A stretch of DNA of 64,000 bases. Source: Rubellimicrobium sp. CFH 75288. Lineage in GTDB: Bacteria > Pseudomonadota > Alphaproteobacteria > Rhodobacterales > Rhodobacteraceae. The DNA is taken from positions 186,001 to 250,000 of the forward strand of contig NZ_WYDP01000001.1 of NCBI RefSeq assembly GCF_009904055.1, read 5' to 3'. Both the position numbers and the translations under genes were made by a program. Numbering within the stretch: position 1 is the stretch's first letter; each line of letters starts with the position of its first letter. Below the pieces are notes generated by a model. The model was not told where the DNA came from. It saw only the letters and a list, made by a program, of their open reading frames with translations, and did no database searches. Positions 1 to 8,190 of this stretch are shown here, piece by piece.

Positions 1-733
1 CCTGCGGGTCGAGGACGATCTCCAGCAGCAGCCCATGGACGCGCAGCAGCACCCGCCCCTCGCGCCAGCCCGCCAGCCGCCCCGGATCGGCCAGCCCCGT
101 GCGCCGCATCCCGGCCCCGTCCCCGGCCACCTCCGCCACCAGCCGGTCGTCCTCGACCCGCAGACCGCGCAGGTCGCGCCACGACGCCCCCGCCAGCGGC
201 GCCACCCGGTCCAGATGGTCGCGCACCCAGCCCACCACGCGGCGGCCGCGCTCGGGATCGAAGGGGCCGGGGGGCGGCGGATCGCCCAGCGCGTCGGTGC
301 CGTAGAGCGCATCGTAGAGAGAGCCCCACCGCGCATTGGCTGCGTTGAGCGCGAAGCGCGCATTGGTCACGGGCACCACGAGCTGCGGGCCGGCCAGCTC
401 GGCGAATTCGGGGTCGGTGGGCGGCGTCTCGATGCGGAAATCGGGACCTTCGGGAACCAGATAGCCGATCTCCCGCAGAAAGACCTCGTAATCCTCGGGG
501 TCGTGCTCGGCGCCGCGGCCCTGCGCGATATGCCAGTCGTCGATCTGGCTCTGCAGCCGCTCCCGCACCGCCAGAAGCTCGCGGTTGCGCGGCCCCATCT
601 CGTGGACCAGGGCGGAGAGCCCGGTCCAGAAGGCCTCTGCCTCCACGCCGCTGCCGGGGATCGCCTGCTGCTCGACGAACTCCGCCATGACCCGCGCCAC
701 CTGCAGGCCCGCGCGCTCGACCCTGTCCGGCAT
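1..733 (-). CDS. glcB: Malate synthase G, N-terminal part (runs off the window)
   Basis: Condenses glyoxylate with acetyl-CoA to malate in the cytoplasm (glyoxylate shunt, glycolate use). Only the first 244 residues are inside the window. They match the G-type N-terminal region, with the block VPVTNARFALNAANARWGSL near residue 125, which is highly conserved in this family, followed by YDALYGTDALGD. Family members are about 720 residues, so roughly two thirds lie beyond base 1. The ATG at 733 has a good Shine-Dalgarno (GGGGAGGGG) just upstream. It is divergent from the ArsR gene, and a candidate promoter lies 30-60 bases upstream. The enzyme type is secure; the catalytic residues cannot be seen. 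Confidence 0.93.
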   Translation of the reverse strand, partial: MPDRVERAGLQVARVMAEFVEQQAIPGSGVEAEAFWTGLSALVHEMGPRNRELLAVRERLQSQIDDWHIAQGRGAEHDPEDYEVFLREIGYLVPEGPDFRIETPPTDPEFAELAGPQLVVPVTNARFALNAANARWGSLYDALYGTDALGDPPPPGPFDPERGRRVVGWVRDHLDRVAPLAGASWRDLRGLRVEDDRLVAEVAGDGAGMRRTGLADPGRLAGWREGRVLLRVHGLLLEIVLDPQ

Positions 734-761
734 CCGACCCCTCCCCTGCTCACGCGGCCAA

Positions 762-790
762 GGGGTAGTGCAAGGCCCCCAGCCTGTCCA
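762..790 (-). promoter_or_regulatory. Candidate promoter of glcB
   Basis: On the minus strand TGGACA (790-785) and TACCCC (767-762) are separated by 17 bases, about 30 bases upstream of the glcB ATG. Spacing is ideal for a housekeeping sigma factor but the -10 box is weak. Inferred from pattern only. Confidence 0.3.
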
Positions 791-812
791 CAGCGGCAGA
801 TCCTTCCATCAC

Positions 813-828
813 TGAGGCGGCTGCCTCA
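813..828. promoter_or_regulatory. Inverted repeat, possible ArsR operator
   Basis: TGAGGC-GGCT-GCCTCA is a perfect 6-base inverted repeat about 45 bases before the ArsR-family start codon. ArsR proteins usually bind such dyads and repress their own transcription, so this is a reasonable autoregulatory site. It also lies upstream of the candidate glcB promoter, so it could touch both genes. Inference. Confidence 0.35.
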
Positions 829-870
829 CTTTTCGCTGGCATCCGGGGCCGGTCCGCGATACAAAGGCAC

Positions 871-1212
871 ATGCCTCACCAACAGGAGCTTGACGCCCTC
901 TTCCGCGCCCTCTCCGACCCGACCCGGCGTGCCGTCCTCGTCCGGCTGGCCCGGGGACCTGCCCGCGCGACCGACCTGGCCGCGCTGGCCCCCCCGATGG
1001 CGCTGCCGTCCTTTCTCCAGCACCTGCGCCGTCTGGAGGAATCGGGCCTCATCCGCACCGAGAAGCGCGGCCGCGAACGCCTCTGCTCCCTCCGGCCCGG
1101 GGCCCTGGCTCCGGCCCATGCCTGGCTCGCAGCCCAGCAGGCGCTGTGGGAAGACCGGACCGACCGTCTCGAAGCCTATCTCGCCACCCCTCCCGAGGAC
1201 CCCGATCCATGA
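871..1212 (+). CDS. ArsR/SmtB-family transcriptional regulator
   Basis: A 113-residue winged-helix repressor. The N-terminal part carries the family hallmark LFRALSDPTRRAVLVRLARG (residues 10-29), then the recognition helix near residues 45-58 and the wing with SGLIRTEKRGRER. No metal-binding ELCVCDL-type cysteines are present, so it is not a metal sensor of the classic kind. It belongs to the group always paired with SRPBCC/AHSA1 proteins, and the next gene, overlapping by 4 bases (ATGA), is exactly that. AAAGG precedes the ATG. The signal is unknown; autoregulation through the dyad at 813-828 is likely. Confidence 0.88.
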   Translation: MPHQQELDALFRALSDPTRRAVLVRLARGPARATDLAALAPPMALPSFLQHLRRLEESGLIRTEKRGRERLCSLRPGALAPAHAWLAAQQALWEDRTDRLEAYLATPPEDPDP

Positions 1213-2126
1213 GCGCCGACCTGCATCTGCACCGCGTCCTGCCCGCACCGCCCGCGGCTGTCTGGGCCTGCTGGACTGACCCCGCACAGCTGCCGCACTG
1301 GTTTGCACCCCGGCCCGTCACCACGATCGTGCACGCGCTCGACCCGCGCCCCGGCGGCGCCTTCCAGGTCGAGATGATCGTGGACGGCCAATCGCACGGG
1401 TCTGAACCGGGCTGCTTTCTCGAGGTGGTCCCGGAAAGGCGCCTGGTCTGGACCTCGGCCCTCGGTCCGGGCTTCAGGCCGGCCGCGACCGGGGATGCGC
1501 CGTTCGTCTTCACGGCGATCGTGGAGATGGCCGGTCACCCGGACGGCGGGACCGACTATCGCGTGACCGTCCTGCACAGGGATGCGGATGCCGCCGCCGC
1601 GCACGAGGCGATGGGCTTCGGCACCGGCTGGGGCATCATGACCGATCAGCTCGGCGCCCGCGCCGCCGCGCTTTCCCCGGCCGGGGCACCGGACCTCTCC
1701 GCTACCCTCTCTCGCCGCCTCCGGGCCTCGCCCGAGCGGGTCTGGCAGGCTTGGACGGACCCCGATGCCCTGCCCCGCTGGTTCGGACCCGAGGGCTGGA
1801 CATGCGAGACGGAGGCGATCGGGATCCGCGAGGGGGGCGAGTGGCGCTTCACCATGCGCGGCCACGGGATGGCCTTTCCCAACCGCCATCGCTGGATTGC
1901 GCTCGAGCCGTTCCGGCGCATCGTCTTCCTGATGGACGGCGGCGAGGGGTCCGGTCCGCCGATGCGGGTCGAGGTGGTGCTCGAACCCACCCCCGAGGGC
2001 GGCACGCTCCTGCGTCAGACCCTCACCTTCCCGGACGCGGCCTCGCTCGAGGCCGCCCGCTCGCACGGGTTCGAGGCGCGGGGCGCGGAGACGCTGGACA
2101 AGCTCGCTCGTGCGCTCGGAGAGTGA
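1209..2126 (+). CDS. Tandem SRPBCC (AHSA1/START-like) domain protein
   Basis: 305 residues made of two copies of the SRPBCC fold. Copy 1 covers about residues 5-155 and copy 2 about 162-305. Each begins with a matching signature: RVLPAPPAAVWACWTDP with LPHWFAP, then RLRASPERVWQAWTDP with LPRWFGP. Single-domain relatives are about 150 residues, so this is a fused duplication. The fold makes a deep hydrophobic pocket for small ligands; no enzyme activity can be assigned. ATG chosen because it overlaps the ArsR stop (ATGA), implying translational coupling. Its last 112 bases are antisense to the DUF2256 gene. Confidence 0.85.
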   Translation: MSADLHLHRVLPAPPAAVWACWTDPAQLPHWFAPRPVTTIVHALDPRPGGAFQVEMIVDGQSHGSEPGCFLEVVPERRLVWTSALGPGFRPAATGDAPFVFTAIVEMAGHPDGGTDYRVTVLHRDADAAAAHEAMGFGTGWGIMTDQLGARAAALSPAGAPDLSATLSRRLRASPERVWQAWTDPDALPRWFGPEGWTCETEAIGIREGGEWRFTMRGHGMAFPNRHRWIALEPFRRIVFLMDGGEGSGPPMRVEVVLEPTPEGGTLLRQTLTFPDAASLEAARSHGFEARGAETLDKLARALGE

Positions 2127-2254
2127 AGCGAGCGGCGGCACCGCTCCGAGCAGTGCCGCACCTCGTCCCAGACCTTGGCCCAGGCCCGTCTCCAGACCAT
2201 CGGACGGCCGCAGGTCGCGCAAGGCTTGGAAGGCAGATCGCCCTTGCGACGCAT
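2015..2254 (-). CDS. DUF2256 small zinc-ribbon-like protein
   Basis: 79 residues. Residues 3-40 match DUF2256: KGDLPSKPCATCGRPMVWRR, then WDEVRHCSERCR. Four cysteines (C12, C15, C35, C39) look like one zinc site. The function of the family is not known. Typical members are 45-60 residues; the last 40 residues here are low-complexity Ser/Ala/Arg and are encoded antisense to the end of the SRPBCC gene, so the conserved core lies outside the overlap. No strong Shine-Dalgarno sits close to the ATG. Confidence 0.75.
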   Translation of the reverse strand: MRRKGDLPSKPCATCGRPMVWRRAWAKVWDEVRHCSERCRRSLHSPSARASLSSVSAPRASNPCERAASSEAASGKVRV

Positions 2255-2287
2255 CGCGCGCGCTGCCGCCCCTGCGGGCCGATGCCG

Positions 2288-2752
2288 CTACTGCCCGGCC
2301 GCGGCCGGAGCGGCGTCGTCCCCGGCCTGCCCGGCCTGCGCGGCCGGCGCCCCCGTTTCGGGATTGACGGGAATCGAGGCCCGGCTCTGCCCCGGATTGG
2401 TGTCGGCGGTGATCCCCGCGGGGGTCTCGGGCGCGGTGGTGGTCGTGGGTGCCACCGTGACGGCTGCCGGGTCGGCCTCGCCGCCTGTCCCGGCCACGCC
2501 GGTATCGGCCTCGATCCCCGCAGGCGCGCCGGTCCCCGACGCGGCCGTGTCCGGCGCCCCGCTCGATGTCACCGTGTCCACACCGGTGCGGATCTGGGTG
2601 TCCGCGCCCTGGGGCGTGTTGCCGCCTGCAAACAGGTAGATCAGAAATCCCGCCAACAGCACGAACGCGAACACCACGGCCACGAGCATGGCCGTCAGGG
2701 CCGGACGATGGCGGCGGGTCTCCTTGTCGATGTTCGTGCGGTGCGCAGACAT
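2288..2752 (-). CDS. Single-span membrane protein with low-complexity tail
   Basis: 154 residues, family not recognised. A basic N-terminus (residues 1-17) is followed by one strong membrane span (about 18-42, LVAVVFAFVLLAGFLIYLF) and a 110-residue tail rich in Ala, Thr, Pro, Gly and Asp. Positive-inside charge suggests the tail is periplasmic. AAGGAGAAGG just before the ATG is an excellent ribosome site, which supports it as a real gene. It is divergent from pepN. The tail composition resembles linkers rather than an enzyme. Confidence 0.7.
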   Translation of the reverse strand: MSAHRTNIDKETRRHRPALTAMLVAVVFAFVLLAGFLIYLFAGGNTPQGADTQIRTGVDTVTSSGAPDTAASGTGAPAGIEADTGVAGTGGEADPAAVTVAPTTTTAPETPAGITADTNPGQSRASIPVNPETGAPAAQAGQAGDDAAPAAAGQ

Positions 2753-2848
2753 GGCCTTCTCCTTGCGGTTCGGGGGCGCCTTGCGGCCCCCCCCACGGGG
2801 GTCTAACGTCGCGGCCTCGGATTTGGTTCACGAAGCCCCAGAGGTTCC

Positions 2849-5416
2849 ATGAGCGCAGAAGCCAAGGCAGCGCGCCCTACGGTGCGCCTGTCGGACTATC
2901 GTCCCTTTCCCTGGCGGATCGAACGCACCGACCTCGCCTTCGTGCTGGCCCCCCGCGCCACCCGCGTCCGGGCCCGCCTGCGCCTTGCCCCGCGCGAGGG
3001 CGCCCCGCCAGGCCCCTTCGTCCTTCACGGCGAGGACCTGCGCCTTCTCGAGGCGCGCATCGACGGCCGCCCCGTCTCGCCCGTCCTCACGCCCGAAGGG
3101 CTGACCTGCGACGTGCCCCCGGGCCCCTTCACCTGGGAGGCGACGGTCGAGATCGACCCGGCCGCCAATACCCGGCTCGAGGGGCTCTATCTCTCCAACG
3201 GGATCTTCTGCACCCAGTGCGAGGCCGAGGGCTTCCGCCGCATCACCTTCTACCCCGACCGCCCCGACGTGCTGGCCCCCTTCCGCGTCCGCATCGAGAG
3301 CGACCTGCCGGTGCTGCTGTCCAACGGCAACCCCGTGGCGCGCGGCGAGGGCTGGGCCGAATGGGACGATCCCTTCCCCAAGCCCTCCTACCTCTTCGCG
3401 CTGGTCGCGGGCGAGCTTGTGGCGCACCGCGACCGCTTCACCACCCGCTCGGGCCGCGAGGTCGCGCTCGCCGTCTGGGTGCGGCCCGGCGACGAGGGGC
3501 GCTGCGCCTGGGCGATGGAGGCGCTCAAGGCGGCCATGCGCTGGGACGAGGAGGAATACGGCCTCGAATACGACCTGTCCGAGTTCAACATCGTCGCCGT
3601 GGACGACTTCAACATGGGTGCGATGGAGAACAAGGGCCTCAACATCTTCAACTCGGCCCTCGTCCTCGCCTCGCCCGAGACGGCGACGGACGGCGACTAC
3701 GAATCCATCGAGCGCGTCGTCGCGCACGAATACTTCCACAACTGGACCGGCAACCGCGTCACCTGCCGCGACTGGTTCCAGCTCTCGCTCAAGGAGGGGC
3801 TGACGGTCTTCCGCGACCAGCAGTTCATGGGCGACCGGCGCGGCCGGGGGCTCAAGCGGATCGGGGATGCCATCCTCCTGCGCGCGCGGCAGTTCCGCGA
3901 GGATGCGGGCCCGCTGGCCCACCCCGTCCGGCCCGAGGAGTTCGAGGAGATCAACAACTTCTACACCGTCACCGTCTACGAGAAGGGGGCCGAGGTCATC
4001 GGCATGCTCCGCCGCCTCGTGGGCGAGGAGGGCTATCGCCGCGCCGTGGACCTCTACCTGCGCCGCCACGACGGAGAGGCCGCCACGGTCGAGGACTGGC
4101 TCAAGGCCTTCGAGGACGCGACGGGCCGCGACCTCGGACAGTTCGGGCTCTGGTACTCGCAGGCCGGCACCCCGCGCCTGCGCGCCGAGGAGGCGTGGGA
4201 GGACGGCACCTACTCCCTCACCTTGTCCCAGACCGTGCCGCCAACGCCCGGCCAGCCCGACAAGGCCCCCATGGTCATCCCCGTCGCTGTCGGTCTTCTT
4301 GGCCCCAATGGCCAGGAGGTGGCGCCGACCCGCGTGCTGGAACTCACCGAGGCGCGCCAGACCTTCCGGTGGGAGGGTCTGGGGGCGCGTCCCGTCCCGT
4401 CCATCCTGCGCGGCTTCTCCGCCCCGGTGATCCTCGAGCGCGACGCCCCGCCCGAGCGGCTGGCCGAGGAGGCAGCCTTTCTGCTCGCCCACGACACCGA
4501 CGAGTTCAACCGCTGGGAGGCGGGCCAGACCCTGGCGCGGGCCGCGCTCCTGGGCGCGCTTGCCGGAGAGGAACCCGCCCCGTCCTGGACGGGGGCCCTT
4601 GATGCAGCCCTCGGCGATCGCCGGCTCGCGCCCGGCTATCGCGCCTTCCTGCTGCGCCTGCCGTCCGAGGAGGAGACGGCACAGGCCGTCCACGAGCGGG
4701 GCGAGCCCGTGGACCCCGGCGCGATCCATGCGGCGCACGAATCCGTGCGCGACCGTCTGGCCCATGCCCTCGCCAGCCGTCTGCAGGCGCTGTGGGACGA
4801 GGCCCGGATCGACGTTCCCTACGACCCGTCGCCCGAGCAGGCGGGCCGCAGGGCCCTCGCCCATGCCGCTCTCGGCCTTCTGGTGCGGGTGGAGGGTCCC
4901 GAGCGCGCCGCCGCGCATTTCGCCTCGGCCGACAACATGACCCAGTCCGTCGCGGCCCTCTCCACCCTCCTGTCCGTCGGAGCCGGGGAGGCGGAGGCGG
5001 CCGCCTTCTTCGAGCGCTGGAAGGGCGAGCGGCTGGTTCTCGACAAGTGGTTCGCGCTCCAGATCGCCCAGGCCCGGCCCGAGGCGGCCGTCCCGACGGC
5101 CGAGCGGCTGACGCGGCACCCGCTCTTCGACTGGAAGAACCCGAACCGGTTCCGGGCCGTGTTCGGTGCTCTGGCGGGCAATCCGGCAGGCTTTCACAAC
5201 CCCACAGGCGCCGGTTACGCGCTGCTCGCCGACTGGCTGCTGCGGCTCGACCGGGTGAACCCGCAGACGGCGGCGCGCATGTCGACGGCCTTCGACACCT
5301 GGCGTCGGCTGGAGCCCGGGCGCCGCACCCTGGCCGAGCGCACGCTGCGACGGATCGCCGCGGCGGAGGGCCTGTCCCGCGATCTGGGCGAGATGACGGC
5401 ACGGATGCTCGCATGA
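2849..5416 (+). CDS. pepN: Aminopeptidase N (M1 family)
   Basis: Cytoplasmic zinc aminopeptidase that trims N-terminal residues from peptides. 855 residues, close to the E. coli enzyme (870). The exopeptidase signature GAMEN is at residues 257-261. The zinc motif HEYFH is at 293-297, with the third ligand Glu at 316 in SLKEG. The start ATG has AGGTTCC upstream and gives the usual short N-terminus before the beta-domain. Transcribed alone on the plus strand; 135 bases separate it from the acyltransferase gene. No oddity in the catalytic core. Confidence 0.95.
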   Translation: MSAEAKAARPTVRLSDYRPFPWRIERTDLAFVLAPRATRVRARLRLAPREGAPPGPFVLHGEDLRLLEARIDGRPVSPVLTPEGLTCDVPPGPFTWEATVEIDPAANTRLEGLYLSNGIFCTQCEAEGFRRITFYPDRPDVLAPFRVRIESDLPVLLSNGNPVARGEGWAEWDDPFPKPSYLFALVAGELVAHRDRFTTRSGREVALAVWVRPGDEGRCAWAMEALKAAMRWDEEEYGLEYDLSEFNIVAVDDFNMGAMENKGLNIFNSALVLASPETATDGDYESIERVVAHEYFHNWTGNRVTCRDWFQLSLKEGLTVFRDQQFMGDRRGRGLKRIGDAILLRARQFREDAGPLAHPVRPEEFEEINNFYTVTVYEKGAEVIGMLRRLVGEEGYRRAVDLYLRRHDGEAATVEDWLKAFEDATGRDLGQFGLWYSQAGTPRLRAEEAWEDGTYSLTLSQTVPPTPGQPDKAPMVIPVAVGLLGPNGQEVAPTRVLELTEARQTFRWEGLGARPVPSILRGFSAPVILERDAPPERLAEEAAFLLAHDTDEFNRWEAGQTLARAALLGALAGEEPAPSWTGALDAALGDRRLAPGYRAFLLRLPSEEETAQAVHERGEPVDPGAIHAAHESVRDRLAHALASRLQALWDEARIDVPYDPSPEQAGRRALAHAALGLLVRVEGPERAAAHFASADNMTQSVAALSTLLSVGAGEAEAAAFFERWKGERLVLDKWFALQIAQARPEAAVPTAERLTRHPLFDWKNPNRFRAVFGALAGNPAGFHNPTGAGYALLADWLLRLDRVNPQTAARMSTAFDTWRRLEPGRRTLAERTLRRIAAAEGLSRDLGEMTARMLA

Positions 5417-5551
5417 CGGGAACCCCGGCGGTCGTCTGCCGCTTTTACGGGCAAGGGCTTGTCGTCCCCCGCAGGGGACAATACCTCTCATTTTGGTGAT
5501 CGGGTGCGCGCCACCTGCCACCGGCGAGTCGCAACCCCACCGGTGACGGAT

Positions 5552-6412
5552 ATGCGAGACCGGATTGACCCCCTGATCGAGGAACGCGCCCCCTGGCTGG
5601 CGAGCGGATCGCCCCTGGTGCGCCCGGTGCGGGCGGCGCTGGACCGGGCGCTGTCCTACCGGCGCACGCTCGAACTCGGCGAGCGCTACCGCGACATGGC
5701 CACGCACGACTTCATGGCCGAACTCGGCCAGATGCTGGCCCGCGACGTCACGGCCAGCGGGCTGCACAACATCCCGCGCCACGGACCGGCCCTGATCGTG
5801 GCCAACCACCCTACCGGCATCGCCGACGGCATCGTGCTGTGGCACCTGCTCGCGCCGCTGCGGCCCGACCTCTACTTCTACGCCAATCGCGACATTCTGC
5901 GCGTCCTGCCGCAGATGGCCGATGTCATCGCCCCGGTGGAATGGCGCGTGGACAAGCGCACCCATGCCAAGACGCGCGAGACGATGGCTTTCACCAAGGG
6001 CGCGGTGGAGGCGGGCCGCCTCGGGATCATCTTCCCCTCCGGCCGGCTGGCCAAGCGGGTCGGCCTGCGCCTGCACGAGCGGCCCTGGATGGCCTCGGCC
6101 GCCATGCTGGCCCGCAAGTTCGAGCTGCCGGTGATCCCGGTCAACATCCGGGCCCGCAACTCGGTGCTGTTCTACCTGTTCGACCTCATCCACCCGACGC
6201 TGCGGGACATCACCCTGTTCCACGAGATGCTGAACAAGGACCGCCAACCCTATGTCGTCACGGTGGGAGAGGAGATCAGTCCCGCCTCGCTGCCTGCCTC
6301 CTCGGACGAGGGAATCGCGATGCTGCGGCGCGCCACGCTCGCTCTCGGCGGCCGGGCCGATCACACGGTCAGCATGATCTCCGCGACGCGCAAGCCCGCG
6401 CTGCGGTTCTGA
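5552..6412 (+). CDS. PlsC-like 1-acylglycerol-3-phosphate O-acyltransferase family protein
   Basis: 286 residues with the glycerolipid acyltransferase fold. Block I is ANHPTGIADG, where His and Asp are five residues apart instead of the usual four (H-x4-D). Block III reads IIFPSGRLAKR in place of FPEGTR, and the block IV region VIPVNIRARN follows. Such H-x5-D forms occur in hemolysin-like and ornithine-lipid acyltransferases, so the acceptor need not be lysophosphatidic acid. Start chosen at the ATG giving MRDRIDPLIEERAPWL; in-frame codons upstream encode non-conserved sequence. It ends 6 bases from the convergent SLT gene. Confidence 0.8.
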   Translation: MRDRIDPLIEERAPWLASGSPLVRPVRAALDRALSYRRTLELGERYRDMATHDFMAELGQMLARDVTASGLHNIPRHGPALIVANHPTGIADGIVLWHLLAPLRPDLYFYANRDILRVLPQMADVIAPVEWRVDKRTHAKTRETMAFTKGAVEAGRLGIIFPSGRLAKRVGLRLHERPWMASAAMLARKFELPVIPVNIRARNSVLFYLFDLIHPTLRDITLFHEMLNKDRQPYVVTVGEEISPASLPASSDEGIAMLRRATLALGGRADHTVSMISATRKPALRF

Positions 6413-6418
6413 CCGCCC

Positions 6419-7282
6419 TCAGCGGCGGCCACGCGGCTCCAGCGCCGCAAGGACGAGCGCGGGGGACGTTCCGTGCGGACGGGCCAAGGGGCGCAGCGCC
6501 TCGGCCACGGCGGTGATGCGCTCGCAGAAGGGCTGCTCCCGGACCCAGGCGCGGATCGCGTCGCGCGGACCGCTCCGGGCCATCGGCCCCCAATCGGCCG
6601 CGATGCCGCGCCCGCCCGCGGCGATCACGCCGTCGCGGGCGACGGTCCGCGACATGATCCGCACCGCGCAGGCGACGTTGGCCGGGCCGTCCTGCAACGC
6701 CGCGCCGGTGCTGGCCTCGCAGCCATAGGCCCTCGCCGTCGCGGGCGCGATCTGGAGCAGACCGTGCCAGGCGCCCCCTCCGCCCACGGCACGGGGGTTC
6801 CAGGTGCTCTCGTAGCGGGCCAGGGCCGAGATGGTCGCCACCCAGAAGGCCGCCCGCCAGTGGGGCGGCTGGTCCTCGTAGCCGGGGCACCAGGCGTCGA
6901 TGTCGGCCGGGACGATGTCGCGCAGGTCGTGACGCGTGCGGTCCATCGCCTCCATGGCGGCGATCGTCCAGTCCTCGCCCTCGCGGTGGCCGTCCCAGCG
7001 GGCCGGCGGCACGAACACACCCCGGGCGACCGGCCGCACCGCGGCTCCGCTCTGCACAACCGGCGGACCTGTTCGCACCATGGCCAGCGGACGCCCGGCC
7101 GGCCGCAGGGGCGGCGCAGACGACGCGACGGAGACCCGCAGCGCCTCCGGTCCGGCGGCCAGGGCATGCCAATCCGTGGGCAAGGGCGGGGCCAGCGGCT
7201 CGGCAAGGGCCGCCAGCCCCGCGGTCGTCGCAGCCAGGAACCCCCCCAGGGTCAGGCGAGCTGCCGTCCGTGCCCAAGCCAT
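6419..7282 (-). CDS. Exported lytic-transglycosylase-like (SLT domain) protein, copy A
   Basis: 287 residues. Residues 1-30 form a signal sequence (basic start, then a hydrophobic stretch ending near ALAEP). The C-terminal half is an SLT-type domain: the presumed catalytic Glu is in ALARYESTWNP, followed by GGGGAWHGLLQIAPATAR. It should cleave or bind peptidoglycan in the periplasm. Four cysteines (WCPGY, YGCEA, VACAV, PFCER) are shared with the next gene and probably form two disulfides. ATG chosen for GGAGGGGG upstream. It is a paralog of the gene at 7371-7994 on the same strand. Confidence 0.82.
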   Translation of the reverse strand: MAWARTAARLTLGGFLAATTAGLAALAEPLAPPLPTDWHALAAGPEALRVSVASSAPPLRPAGRPLAMVRTGPPVVQSGAAVRPVARGVFVPPARWDGHREGEDWTIAAMEAMDRTRHDLRDIVPADIDAWCPGYEDQPPHWRAAFWVATISALARYESTWNPRAVGGGGAWHGLLQIAPATARAYGCEASTGAALQDGPANVACAVRIMSRTVARDGVIAAGGRGIAADWGPMARSGPRDAIRAWVREQPFCERITAVAEALRPLARPHGTSPALVLAALEPRGRR

Positions 7283-7370
7283 CGCGCTCCCCCTCCGATT
7301 CTGCAACGGGACTCTTTCGCCCCGCCGATCAGTCGTTTGGCTCCTGTGCCTCAGCCGCCGCATGAGGGGC

Positions 7371-7994
7371 TCAGGCCCGGCAATACTCCTGGCTCGACAC
7401 CCAGCGGGCCATCTCCTGACGCTTGGACGCGCTCGCGAAGGGGCCCCAGTCCGCGGCGAATCCGCCGCCGCCGGCCGCCACCACGCCGTCGCGCGTGACC
7501 GTCCGGGCCGCAATCCGCACGGCACATTCCAGATTGGCGAGCGCGTCGGTGAGCGCCGCTCCCGACCGCGCCTCGCAGCCATAGCCGCGGGCCGTGGACG
7601 GCGCGATCTGCACGAGGCCGAACCACTGCCCGCCACCCCCGACCGCCCTGGGATTCCATGTGCTCTCGAACCGCGCGAGGGCAGAAAGGAGGCCCGCCCA
7701 GAAGGCAGCCCGCTGGGAAGGCTCGGCCTGGACATAGGCGGGGCACCACGTCCCGATATCCCGCGGGATCTGCGACAGCAGGACGGCCCCCTCCTCGTGC
7801 AGGGCCGCCAGCGTCGCCTCCGTCCACTCGTTGGTATGCGGCCCCTGATGATCCCACGCCATCACCGGCAGCGCCTCGGGCTCTGGCGGGGTTTCCTCCG
7901 GCGGCATTTCGGCGGCGCAGGCCGCGAGCAGGGCGGGCAGGCAGGCGGACAGGACGATCTTGCGGAACACGGCAGGCCGGTCGGTTGTTTCCAT
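7371..7994 (-). CDS. Lytic-transglycosylase-like lipoprotein, copy B
   Basis: 207 residues. A lipoprotein signal peptide ends in LLAACA (lipobox, Cys near residue 25), so the mature protein is lipid-anchored. The SLT-like domain has ALARFESTWNPRAVGGGGQW and FGLVQIAPSTARGYGCEA, almost the same as copy A, and the same four cysteines. Copy A has a cleavable-type signal, so the pair may act at different places, one anchored and one free. A GTG 24 bases upstream (8018) is an alternative start; the ATG gives a normal-length signal peptide. The gene lies 88 bases upstream of copy A; joint transcription is possible. Confidence 0.82.
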   Translation of the reverse strand: METTDRPAVFRKIVLSACLPALLAACAAEMPPEETPPEPEALPVMAWDHQGPHTNEWTEATLAALHEEGAVLLSQIPRDIGTWCPAYVQAEPSQRAAFWAGLLSALARFESTWNPRAVGGGGQWFGLVQIAPSTARGYGCEARSGAALTDALANLECAVRIAARTVTRDGVVAAGGGGFAADWGPFASASKRQEMARWVSSQEYCRA

Positions 7995-8190
7995 TGGTGC
8001 ACGACAAGCCGCCTGCACCCGCGGGCACGCAATCTCCCCCCTCCGCCGGAGGGCGGGTTTCGGCAGGTTCTGGCGGATTCACGGCACCGTGATCGGCGGA
8101 GTCCGGCCGATTTCCTGTGGATAACGCGACGCTTGCGCCCGGAGGCCGAACTTCCTAAGCCGCTCGGGCCGCTTCCGGAGGTGCCGTCCG

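Noticed and set aside
5459-5486. TTGTCG and ATACCT upstream of the acyltransferase, overlapping a 6-base hairpin GTCCCC/GGGGAC
   Set aside because: Spacing of 16 is acceptable but both boxes are poor and the stem is short; not strong enough to list.
2828-6364. A 1178-codon open frame on the minus strand across pepN and the acyltransferase
   Set aside because: Its translation is low-complexity Arg/Gly/His/Glu typical of antisense frames in GC-rich DNA; the plus-strand frames carry clear enzyme motifs.
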